Shown one piece after another: positions 38,976-47,412 of a stretch of DNA of 64,000 nucleotides; position 1 is the first letter of the stretch; every line of letters starts with the position of its first letter. Origin of the DNA: Planctomycetota bacterium. GTDB lineage: Bacteria > Planctomycetota > JAPUJT01. The stretch lies in NCBI GenBank assembly GCA_027296055.1, contig JAPUJT010000017.1, positions 1 to 64,000 of the forward strand, written 5' to 3'. Both the position numbers and the translations under genes were made by a program. Below the pieces are notes generated by a model, which had not been told where the DNA came from, searched no databases, and saw nothing but the letters and a program-made list of their open reading frames with translations.

Positions 38976-41483
38976 CTACTCGAAGCGGATGTCGTCAAGG
39001 GCGATCTGCTGGCCTGCGCCTGGCGTGCCGGCGAAGTCGAAGAGAAACTGCACCGAGACGAGGTCGTCCAGATCGACGCCGGTGAAGTTCGAGAGGTCCA
39101 CCTGCACCTCCACGAACCGATCGTAGACCTGGTTGCCGCCCCCCATGTAGTCGGGGAGATAGGTGGTCGTCGGCGCCAGGCGGTCGAACAGAGTGACGGA
39201 GGAGGTCTGGCCCGAGCCGTCCTCCAGCATCACCTCGAGAGTCGCCCAGTCGAAGCCGGTGAGGCTCGTCTGCATGATCCGGAAGATGAAACGCCTCCGG
39301 TTCGAGAGGACCGTATTCGGCGGGATCGTCGTGGTGTAGTTTGCCGAAGCCGCGTTGAAGGAGATGATGCTGTTCTTTATCCCCACAGTCGTGATGGCGC
39401 CGCAGGCTCCCCAGCAGTCTGGAGGATAGACCTTTGCCTCCGACCGGGTCCCGCCAGTAAGAGAGTTGCTCCCGCCCAGGGCGTTGGTGGCGCTCGTGGC
39501 GTCCTGGAAGTCATCGACGAGGACCGACTGCGAGACACCTCGTAGGGAAGTCACGCCGATCTCGTCCGACCCGGCGCTCTCGTTGCCGTAGAGGAATCCT
39601 TCGAGACTGAGATCGAGATTGCCCCACCGCTTCAGGAAGGCGATGACCTGGTTCGCCACGCGGGTCTGTTCCTCAACCCGCGTGATGTAGGGCGGACCTG
39701 GGTAACAGGGAAAGAACACGTCGTCGGGGTGGGGCGCGTCGCTGATCCGGGCATGGTTGCCGCCGTAGAGTGTCACCGATGTCATCGGACCCGTGGCCCG
39801 CTCGATGAAATGGTCACTGATCGGATAGACCAGGTCCGAGTCCATCTCCGCGGCGATGATCAGACTCGGCAGACGTGGCATCGCCGCCGGGACGTCGAAC
39901 CGGGGAGGGGTTGCCGGAGGGATGACCCTGGTGAAGCAGCGGAGATCGTAGGCCATGAAGTAGACGACGCCGGCGATCTGGTAGTTGAGCCCCTGGACGT
40001 GGGCGCCATGAGTCGCTCCCCCACCTCGTGAATGGCCGCTCATGAAAACCCGCTCCTCGTCGATCTTTCCCTCGAAGAGGTCGGCCACCGTCTTGCTCCG
40101 CTGGACCATGTGATCCATGACCCCCTTCATGAACGCCCCGCCCGACTGCATCCCGGCGTCGGCCCCTGAGCCGTCGTAGAAGGCGCTGGGGGGGGGGCAG
40201 AGGGGTGCCTGAAAGGAGACGCAGTCCTGCACGGAGACACAGATGAAATTGTATGACGCGATGTGGGACAGCATGTCGTCGTACTCGTTGAAGTGGAATC
40301 CCCGACCGTGGTGGAGGATGAACATCGGCAGGGGGGTCGTGATCGTCTCGGGGTCCGGCGAGTAGATCGTGATCGCCGTGTTGTAAACCATGTTGTCGAA
40401 GGTGCTCGTGAAGCCAATGACGTTGTCGGAGTAGGTCATGACCGCCAAGGGCCCGAGGCCCTTGAAGTCCTGACCGGCGAGGATCTCCGTCTCGGCGACA
40501 GAGAAGACCGCCAGAGCGCACCGGATCGGGGTCGCAAAGAAAGGCGCCGTCATCGCCCAAAGGGTGAACTCCGAATTCGCCGGCGCCGTTGGATTGCCCG
40601 TGATGTCTCCGGTGGCGCCATCGAGGGCGAGTCCTGCGGGTAGGGTTCCGGAAAGAATGCCCCAGGCGGTCGCTCCGGGGACGGCGTAGGCGACGCCGTC
40701 GGAATAGTCGAGCCCGACACAGCCCGTCTTGAGAGCGACGAAGGGGCCCGGTTCGTTCTGAAGGATGAATGAGGAGATCGTCAGGGGCACCGTCGCCTCG
40801 GAAGTGGAGCCCTCGACGATACCCTTCAGTTCGTAACCGGCCTCGACGGTGATCGGTGTCAGCGAGACCTGGACCATCGACGTCCCCCCGAACGGGGTGT
40901 TTCCGGACTGGACCACCAGCAGGCTCGAGAGGTCCGTGAGTGTCCACTGCAGCGCCCCGCCGACGGCGAACGGGATGGAGTTGAATTCAGTGAGGGTGAA
41001 ATCGACCGGTGGGATGGGATCTCCGGGACCGATCGTTCCGAGGTCAGCTGGATTAGGTCCGACGTTGACCACGAACTCGATGGGATTGGTGACTACAGGA
41101 TCGCTCCTCGCGGAGGTCGCCTCGATTTGCAATGCCCCGATGTCGTCATACGCGAGGCCTCCGAAGACCTCGTTGGTCGTCGATACGGGGAGCACGAGGG
41201 TTCCGAAGAGTGCTCCCGAGCCGTTCGCGACTGCGAGGGTCACGTCCAGGGGTGAGCCGGGAGCGACGGGAGCCCCCGTCGAGCGATCGGTGATCTGGAT
41301 CTCTACAGCGAAGGTCTCGTTCACCACCGTCCCGTCGGGGGGAAGAGTCACGAAGACAATCACGTATGGCTTCGTCTTCTTCTTGCTGCTGCTCTTTTTG
41401 CTGCAGGTGATCCCGGAGAGGATCAGAAGCAGAGCGACGAGGAGGAGAGCGGTTGTCTTGGCCCAGTTTTTTTGTGGCTTCAT
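38976..41483 (-). CDS. secreted lipoprotein with alpha/beta-hydrolase (esterase-like) domain
   Basis: Lipobox ILSGITC; FILHHGRGF and MSGHSRGGGATHG nucleophile elbow. Confidence 0.7.
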   Translation of the reverse strand: MKPQKNWAKTTALLLVALLLILSGITCSKKSSSKKKTKPYVIVFVTLPPDGTVVNETFAVEIQITDRSTGAPVAPGSPLDVTLAVANGSGALFGTLVLPVSTTNEVFGGLAYDDIGALQIEATSARSDPVVTNPIEFVVNVGPNPADLGTIGPGDPIPPVDFTLTEFNSIPFAVGGALQWTLTDLSSLLVVQSGNTPFGGTSMVQVSLTPITVEAGYELKGIVEGSTSEATVPLTISSFILQNEPGPFVALKTGCVGLDYSDGVAYAVPGATAWGILSGTLPAGLALDGATGDITGNPTAPANSEFTLWAMTAPFFATPIRCALAVFSVAETEILAGQDFKGLGPLAVMTYSDNVIGFTSTFDNMVYNTAITIYSPDPETITTPLPMFILHHGRGFHFNEYDDMLSHIASYNFICVSVQDCVSFQAPLCPPPSAFYDGSGADAGMQSGGAFMKGVMDHMVQRSKTVADLFEGKIDEERVFMSGHSRGGGATHGAHVQGLNYQIAGVVYFMAYDLRCFTRVIPPATPPRFDVPAAMPRLPSLIIAAEMDSDLVYPISDHFIERATGPMTSVTLYGGNHARISDAPHPDDVFFPCYPGPPYITRVEEQTRVANQVIAFLKRWGNLDLSLEGFLYGNESAGSDEIGVTSLRGVSQSVLVDDFQDATSATNALGGSNSLTGGTRSEAKVYPPDCWGACGAITTVGIKNSIISFNAASANYTTTIPPNTVLSNRRRFIFRIMQTSLTGFDWATLEVMLEDGSGQTSSVTLFDRLAPTTTYLPDYMGGGNQVYDRFVEVQVDLSNFTGVDLDDLVSVQFLFDFAGTPGAGQQIALDDIRFE

Positions 41484-41487
41484 ATTC

Positions 41488-42060
41488 TTACTCCGGAACC
41501 TCCAGGTACCACTCGCCCGAAATCTTCAAGATCCGGATCTCCGCCATTCCGACGGAGGGACCGGCCTCGAAGGAGGCGAGGGCCAATTGGCCATCGTCAT
41601 CGCTGATCTGGACGCCCCCATCGTCGAGGAGCTGCCCAAGATTCGTCCAGCTGGCGCGGGGCGCCCGCATGAGGAAAGTGCGCCACGCCCAGGCCTGATC
41701 GACTTTCGTCAACCGGGGCGTGCTTGCGAACTTGTCGACGGTCCGGCAGAGGAACGAGAGGTCCTCCCTTCCCACCCCATCGATGATGCTGCGGAGCAGC
41801 ATCTCGGGCGTGGAGCGGTCCGGAGTTACGTCAGATTCCGCCACCAGGGGCGAAGCTTCCCCCAGCGGCTGAAGATTCTCGCTGAAGTCGACGCCTCGTG
41901 CCTCGGCCGGGGCGCCGCCTCCGCCCCCCGAGCAAGATACCAGCAGAAAACCGGCCCCTGCCAGGGCAGGCAACCATGCGCACATTGCGCTCATTCCGAG
42001 CCCTCTGATGAATCGCATCATGATCTTCCACCCCCTTGGCCCTTTGGATTGAGGCTGCAT
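41488..42060 (-). CDS. hypothetical lipoprotein
   Basis: Signal/lipobox GFLLVSC. Confidence 0.6.
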   Translation of the reverse strand: MQPQSKGPRGWKIMMRFIRGLGMSAMCAWLPALAGAGFLLVSCSGGGGGAPAEARGVDFSENLQPLGEASPLVAESDVTPDRSTPEMLLRSIIDGVGREDLSFLCRTVDKFASTPRLTKVDQAWAWRTFLMRAPRASWTNLGQLLDDGGVQISDDDGQLALASFEAGPSVGMAEIRILKISGEWYLEVPE

Positions 42061-42104
42061 TATACTATTGGACGACCCAGGAGCCGCAAGACCCTTCGAG
42101 CCGG

Positions 42105-42566
42105 CTAGTTGCTCGAAATCACAATGTCTACTTCGCAGTCGAGTACGTGTAGCAGGTTGAGGATTTGATCCACGGACTTTCGGTAGTTCTTCTGGTCAAG
42201 AAGTCGATAGAACTGCGCCGCTGAAGTGCCCAACCGACGAATCAGCTCTCGTTTGGACAGCGGACTTTCTTTGACGCGCCTCTGGGCTTCAATCGTCAGC
42301 TTGTATAGAAGCATGTCCCGTAGATAGCGCGGATCCTGATTGTACTCGAGAATCTGTTCAACATGGACAGTTCCTTCCTTGCCGGACTCCAGGATGTATG
42401 TAAATCCTTCGTTTGCCAGGTCTTTGTCCACGAAAACTCGAGCCACGGGATCCTTCTTTGAAGGCTGGGGATCCGTCCTCGCGTAGGGTATCGGAAGCGT
42501 CCGATTGGAGAACTTGACTTCGAAGGATTTCTTCCGGTTGTTGTGAGAGACCCTTCGTATCTTCAT
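42105..42566 (-). CDS. DUF2442-like N-terminus fused to XRE-like HTH
   Basis: SFEVKFSNRTLPIPYA...SKRELIRRLGTSAAQFYRLLDQKN. Confidence 0.6.
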   Translation of the reverse strand: MKIRRVSHNNRKKSFEVKFSNRTLPIPYARTDPQPSKKDPVARVFVDKDLANEGFTYILESGKEGTVHVEQILEYNQDPRYLRDMLLYKLTIEAQRRVKESPLSKRELIRRLGTSAAQFYRLLDQKNYRKSVDQILNLLHVLDCEVDIVISSN

Positions 42567-42865
42567 AGCAGATCCTCAGAGTCAAGCTCCGCGATGAGTT
42601 TCAAAACCCTTCGCGAGGCCTCGCCCTTCATGGGAGACATATTCTCCAGGTCCCACTTGACCACTAGCTTTCTGTCGCGGTAGACATGCACGTGACGAGG
42701 TGCATGATCGCCAATCCAGGTGAAGAAGATGTAGCCGCCTCGCCGAATCTTGGGCACAGAGAAACGATACCACACGTGGTAACGGTTGTCAAGATCAGTT
42801 TCTGGTGTGGTATAACTCCTCGGCAGGAGGAAGAGCTCTCGTCGGAGTTCCTTGATGTCTGCCAT
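42563..42865 (-). CDS. DUF4160-family protein
   Basis: YIFFTWIGDHAPRHVHVYRDRKLVVKWDLE; 4-bp overlap with downstream HTH gene. Confidence 0.7.
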   Translation of the reverse strand: MADIKELRRELFLLPRSYTTPETDLDNRYHVWYRFSVPKIRRGGYIFFTWIGDHAPRHVHVYRDRKLVVKWDLENMSPMKGEASRRVLKLIAELDSEDLL

Positions 42866-42939
42866 CGGGTGTAATCGATTCGCGGGATCGCTCTTATCCT
42901 GTGAGAGAGATTGCGTTTCTGACGGCGAAGGATAGCCGA

Positions 42940-43395
42940 GTGCTGAAGATCTTCATCGACGCCGATGCCTGCCCGGTCAAGCGGGAGGTCTACCGCGTGG
43001 CCGAGCGCCATGGGCTCGAAGTCACCTTGGTGTCGAACATGTCGATGTGGACTCCGCAGGAGGAGTGGATCCACCTGGAGGTTGTGGACGGGCAGTTCGA
43101 TGCGGCGGATGACTGGATCGTCGAGCACGTGGCCGGGAACGACATCGTGATTTCCGCAGACATCCCCCTCGCATCCCGGTGCTTGAAGAAGGGCGCTCTG
43201 GTGCTAGGTCCGACGGGTCGAGCCTTCACCGAGGATAGCATCGGCGATGCCCTGGCGACCCGGGAGATCATGTCCCACCTCCGAGATATGGGGACCGTGA
43301 CCGGGGGGCCCGCTCCCTTCGGAAAGATGGATCGCTCGCGGTTCCTGCAGAGTCTCGAGGAGATGATTCAGTCTGTCCGGAGGGGAGCCTCGTAA
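42940..43395 (+). CDS. YaiI/YqxD (DUF188) family protein
   Basis: IFIDADACPVKREVYRVAERH...VISADIPLASRCLKKGA. Confidence 0.85.
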   Translation: MLKIFIDADACPVKREVYRVAERHGLEVTLVSNMSMWTPQEEWIHLEVVDGQFDAADDWIVEHVAGNDIVISADIPLASRCLKKGALVLGPTGRAFTEDSIGDALATREIMSHLRDMGTVTGGPAPFGKMDRSRFLQSLEEMIQSVRRGAS

Positions 43396-44099
43396 TTCGG
43401 CGTGCACGTGGCCACGAAAATAGCGTCCTCTTGCTCCTGATCAATGAGTTCATTCCACCAGGCCACGGTCTCGCACCGGGCGTCGGGAAAGACTTGCCGG
43501 AGATTCTCGAGGAACACTTCATCCTCCCGGCTCGACCAGACGGCCAGGACCCCTCCGGGGGCTAGCCAGTCACGGGTCTTCCGGAGTCCCTCCGCGGAGT
43601 AGAAGGTCTTGCTCCCCTGGTCCAGTCGCTCCCCGGGATTGTGATCTACATCTATAAGGATGAGATCCCAGAGGTCGCCGGGAGGGGAAGCGAGATTGCC
43701 GTAGATATCCCCCTTCACGAGGCGCATCCGGGAGTCGCCGCGAAGCTGTCCGGCCAGGGGGATGAGCCCCCGCTCCAACCAGCCGATCACCTCGGGTAGA
43801 AGCTCCACCACCTCCAGGTCGGCCACTTTTCCCGACTCGAGGGCCGCCGCGGCGGTGTACCCGAGTCCCAGCCCCCCCACCAGGCACCGGAGTTCGGATC
43901 CCCCGTGAAGTTTCACGGCCAGGCTCGCGAGGGCGCCTTCCGAGATCGTGTTGTAGCTGCTCATGAGGAACTCGTTGTCCAGGGTGACCTCGGTGACCAT
44001 GGTCCCTGGCCGGGAGAGGAGCTCCCGACGCCGAAGGCAGAGGAGTCCGATCGGCGTCTCGCAATGATCGAGGATCTCGAGCGCCCCGGGTCGACTCAC
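43368..44099 (-). CDS. spermidine-synthase-like methyltransferase-fold protein
   Basis: VGGLGLGYTAAAALE, VEVVELLPEVIGWLERG, DLILIDVDHNPG. Confidence 0.75.
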   Translation of the reverse strand: MSRPGALEILDHCETPIGLLCLRRRELLSRPGTMVTEVTLDNEFLMSSYNTISEGALASLAVKLHGGSELRCLVGGLGLGYTAAAALESGKVADLEVVELLPEVIGWLERGLIPLAGQLRGDSRMRLVKGDIYGNLASPPGDLWDLILIDVDHNPGERLDQGSKTFYSAEGLRKTRDWLAPGGVLAVWSSREDEVFLENLRQVFPDARCETVAWWNELIDQEQEDAIFVATCTPNYEAPLRTD

Positions 44100-44137
44100 C
44101 GCGATCCTTTCTCGTGTGGCCGGTAGATGAAGCCAGG

Positions 44138-45634
44138 TCAGCTCGTCGGCAGGTTCCCGGTCAGCTTGTCGAACTCCGTCCGCATCGCGGGGACCCTGCG
44201 CTCGGCGATCTCATCGAGGCGATCGATGTGGACCTGGCGTGTCTTCGGGACTCGCTCGAGGCCCAGGGTCTCGATGGTGGCCCGCGTCCGGTCTCGCACT
44301 CCGGCCCAGAGGGCCCTCAGGTCGGCCTCGTCTCCCACCGCGAGCTCCCGTTTGTGCACGCGCTCGAAGATCCCCGTCAGGCCCTCCGTCACCTCCTCCC
44401 GGGTTCGGGCGATCGCCCGGTCGCCGAGGAGCTTGAGCGCCACGACCAGGATCCCCCCCACGGCGATCTGGCCGACAATCCACTGCCAGTAGTCCCTGCC
44501 GAGGAACACTCCGGCCAGCGTCGCCGATCCGAGGAAGGCGAGGGGGATGAGGACGAGGGCCGACCGCCAGGCGATCGTCGTCCGCTTGAAGGTGGTCCGG
44601 GCCGCGTTGAGGACCATGGCATGGGTCCGGAGGCGGCGGGCCTGGTCATGGAGGCGGGTCAGGATGTTGTCCACCCGGCGGTGGGGGGCGCGCCGGATCT
44701 CCTGGATGACCTCCTCCCGGGCCTGGTCGAAGCCGTCGAGGGGGAGAGCGTCCACGCGCCGGGTCCACGGCCCCGGCACATACATGGTGTGAATCCGGGG
44801 CACGTCCTTCCGGGGGATCGCCTTGGCGAGGTTCCAGCAGAGGGCCCCGTAGGCCTTGCTGAAGTCGTGAATCGACTCGAGGCAGTCTACCTTGTTCAGG
44901 GTGTAGATTACTTTGTGGTCGAGGCCCGCGAGGACCGCGGTGAGGACCGTGAGCGTCTCCCCGGTCGTTCCGGGCTTCTCCGGGTCGAAGAGGAGGAGTA
45001 CCACGTCCGCCTGCTCGGCGAACCAGCGGACGACCTCGACAAAGTCGTACCCACGGCCGATGTCCGCTTGCGCCGAGTCGATCATCCCCGGCGAGTCCAC
45101 CAGGGTGAGGCGCTTCAAGATCGGCGCGGTCCGGACCTTGAGCTTCAGATGGCCCACGAGCGTGGGCCCGAACTGCTCCAGGTCCGCAAACCCCATTTCG
45201 GGATTTCCGATCAGGGCAGCGCCATCCTTCTCGTCGTCCCCGGGCCCGGAGGTGATGATGGTGAAGCCGTCGTCGGTGGGAGCCACTCCTGTCGCCTGGA
45301 CGTCCTGCTCGAGGAGGAAGTTGATCAGCGTTGATTTTCCGGAGGAGTGGTTGCCTATCACCAGGACCAGGGGACGACCCCGCCGGGCCCCGGGATCCGG
45401 CAGCCGGTCGAACATGAGTCGCTGGGCCAGAGGGTCGACCGCCTCCTCGTAGATGGCCTTGACCCGCCGGGCCCCGTCCTGCAGGGCCTCCTCGATCCGG
45501 CGGTCATCGGTTTCGAGGGGAGGCGCCGTCCCGAGACGATCCTTCCCGGTCGGGGTCTCGTGAATTTTCCCATGGTGGGCCGCGTCCGGCGAACCGGCGC
45601 CCGCGGCGGTCTTGCCTTCGCCTGCCATGAACAC
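44138..45634 (-). CDS. dynamin/EHD-like GTPase
   Basis: VIGNHSSGKSTLINFLL (G1), LVDSPGM (G3), TLNKVDCL (G4); C-terminal hydrophobic segments. Confidence 0.8.
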   Translation of the reverse strand: MFMAGEGKTAAGAGSPDAAHHGKIHETPTGKDRLGTAPPLETDDRRIEEALQDGARRVKAIYEEAVDPLAQRLMFDRLPDPGARRGRPLVLVIGNHSSGKSTLINFLLEQDVQATGVAPTDDGFTIITSGPGDDEKDGAALIGNPEMGFADLEQFGPTLVGHLKLKVRTAPILKRLTLVDSPGMIDSAQADIGRGYDFVEVVRWFAEQADVVLLLFDPEKPGTTGETLTVLTAVLAGLDHKVIYTLNKVDCLESIHDFSKAYGALCWNLAKAIPRKDVPRIHTMYVPGPWTRRVDALPLDGFDQAREEVIQEIRRAPHRRVDNILTRLHDQARRLRTHAMVLNAARTTFKRTTIAWRSALVLIPLAFLGSATLAGVFLGRDYWQWIVGQIAVGGILVVALKLLGDRAIARTREEVTEGLTGIFERVHKRELAVGDEADLRALWAGVRDRTRATIETLGLERVPKTRQVHIDRLDEIAERRVPAMRTEFDKLTGNLPTS

Positions 45635-45676
45635 ATCTTCTCAGCGTTCGCTTCGCAGGTCAAGCCACCGTGGTTT

Positions 45677-47380
45677 TCAGCGGCCGGATCTCTCCAGTGC
45701 TATCTGCTTGAGCGCCTTCAGGTCGAGTTTTCCCGAGCCGAGGACGGGCAATTCGTCCACTTCGTAGAAACCATCGGCCGCGGGAATGAAGAGATTGGGC
45801 AATCCGGCTTCGCTCAGGCCCTTGCGCAGTTCATCGGGCGTCTGATCCAGCTTGCTGTGGATGACGATCAGCCGCTCGCCCCTCTTGACATCGGGGATCG
45901 CCGTGACGACCGCCTTTGGACCCTCTTCCTCGGAAGCGCCGATCAGTTTGTTCAGCTCTTCCTCGATCTTGATGTGGGGGACCATCTCCCCACCGATCTT
46001 CGAAAAGCGGCTCTCGCGTCCGGTGATGTAAATGAATCCGTCTTCGTCGAGCATTGCCACGTCACCGGTGACATACCAGCCGTCCCGGATCACCTCCGAC
46101 GTCAGATCGTCGCGCCCCAGATAGCCCTTCATCACGTTCGGCCCGGTGATCATCAGCATTCCGGACCGACCAGCGCCGAGCTCCTCTCCGGATTCCAGGT
46201 CGACGATCTTCGCCCTCACGTCGTGAACGGGTCGCCCCACCGATCCCTCCTTCGCATTCACCTGATCCGAATCCGGGGAGCGGCTGCGTGGAATGTTGAC
46301 CGAAACCAGCGGCGACAATTCGGTCGCACCGTAGCCTTCGACCGGTCGCACTCCGAACTTCTCTTGAAAGGCGTCCGACAGTTCTTTGGGCAGCTTCTCG
46401 GCTCCCGCCACGACCACGTCGAGGGTGGCAAATTGCGACTTCTCGCATCGCCGCAGGTAGTTTCGCAAGAACGTCGGTGTGGACAGCAGGATCGTGCCGC
46501 CGTGTCTTTCACACAATTTGCCGATCTGTCGGGCATCGGTCGGATTGAAGTGGTAGGCGCCTTGTACGTCGGTCGCCATGACGGTCCAGAGCGTGACCGA
46601 GTAGCCGAGCGAATGAAAGAACGGCAGGATCCCCATCATGACGTCCTGCGACGTCAGCTTGACGACCTGGTCGATGGCATCGACTTGCGAAGCGATATTC
46701 GCGTGAGTCAGCATGACGCCCTTGGGAGTCCCGGTCGAACCCGAGGTGAAGATCACGGTCAAGACGTCGGTGCTCGGAGTCCGTGCCTGCCCCAAGGAGC
46801 GCGCCAGAATGCCCGCCGGCATGGCATAAGCACCGAGTGCCGATACCAGTTTGTCGGACAACCTGAGGTTCGGGCGCAGGTCCTCGAGGTGAACGATCTC
46901 GGTGTTCAGGTCAAAACTCATCTTTTCCATGAACTTCTGGCTGGTAAGCACGTGCCGGATGCCGGCCTGCTCTATGCATGTGTTGAGGACGTCCGATGAC
47001 ATGGTGTAATTCAGATTCACGGCAACCCGGCCATCGAGTGCCAGGGCCATGTTGCCTACCACGCCGCCCACCGACGGAGGCAGCAGGAGGCCAACATGAG
47101 ATTCCCCGGAGCCCAGCACATGTCGCCGCAACAGCCGACGCAGAATCAAGGTTCGCATCAACAGCGCCCGGCCGGTCAATTCCGCCCCGGTCGCGTCCGC
47201 CACCTTGGTGCCGCGGCGCTGCTTACAGTTGCGAATGAAATCCATTACCAGTTGAGCAGATTGTTGGGGACGTTGTTGCATGGCCCTCGCTCCCGGTGCC
47301 TCGACCGACCCACGTACGTAAAGCACATCCTCCTTGTGAGTCAAGGGGGCCGATGAGGGAATCGAATCAGGGTAGGGCAA
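45677..47380 (-). CDS. AMP-binding acyl-CoA/acyl-ACP synthetase
   Basis: VIFTSGSTGTPKGVMLTHAN, EGYGATELSP, GWYVTGDVAMLDEDGFIYITGRESRFSKIGGEMV. Confidence 0.9.
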   Translation of the reverse strand: MPYPDSIPSSAPLTHKEDVLYVRGSVEAPGARAMQQRPQQSAQLVMDFIRNCKQRRGTKVADATGAELTGRALLMRTLILRRLLRRHVLGSGESHVGLLLPPSVGGVVGNMALALDGRVAVNLNYTMSSDVLNTCIEQAGIRHVLTSQKFMEKMSFDLNTEIVHLEDLRPNLRLSDKLVSALGAYAMPAGILARSLGQARTPSTDVLTVIFTSGSTGTPKGVMLTHANIASQVDAIDQVVKLTSQDVMMGILPFFHSLGYSVTLWTVMATDVQGAYHFNPTDARQIGKLCERHGGTILLSTPTFLRNYLRRCEKSQFATLDVVVAGAEKLPKELSDAFQEKFGVRPVEGYGATELSPLVSVNIPRSRSPDSDQVNAKEGSVGRPVHDVRAKIVDLESGEELGAGRSGMLMITGPNVMKGYLGRDDLTSEVIRDGWYVTGDVAMLDEDGFIYITGRESRFSKIGGEMVPHIKIEEELNKLIGASEEEGPKAVVTAIPDVKRGERLIVIHSKLDQTPDELRKGLSEAGLPNLFIPAADGFYEVDELPVLGSGKLDLKALKQIALERSGR

Positions 47381-47412
47381 GTCGCAGGACGGATCGTATA
47401 CCGCGGGACGAG

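Noticed and set aside
44114-46999. Long + strand ORFs (406 and 550 aa) opposite the GTPase and acyl-CoA synthetase
   Set aside because: Minus-strand frames carry unambiguous catalytic motifs; the + strand ORFs are GC-driven shadows
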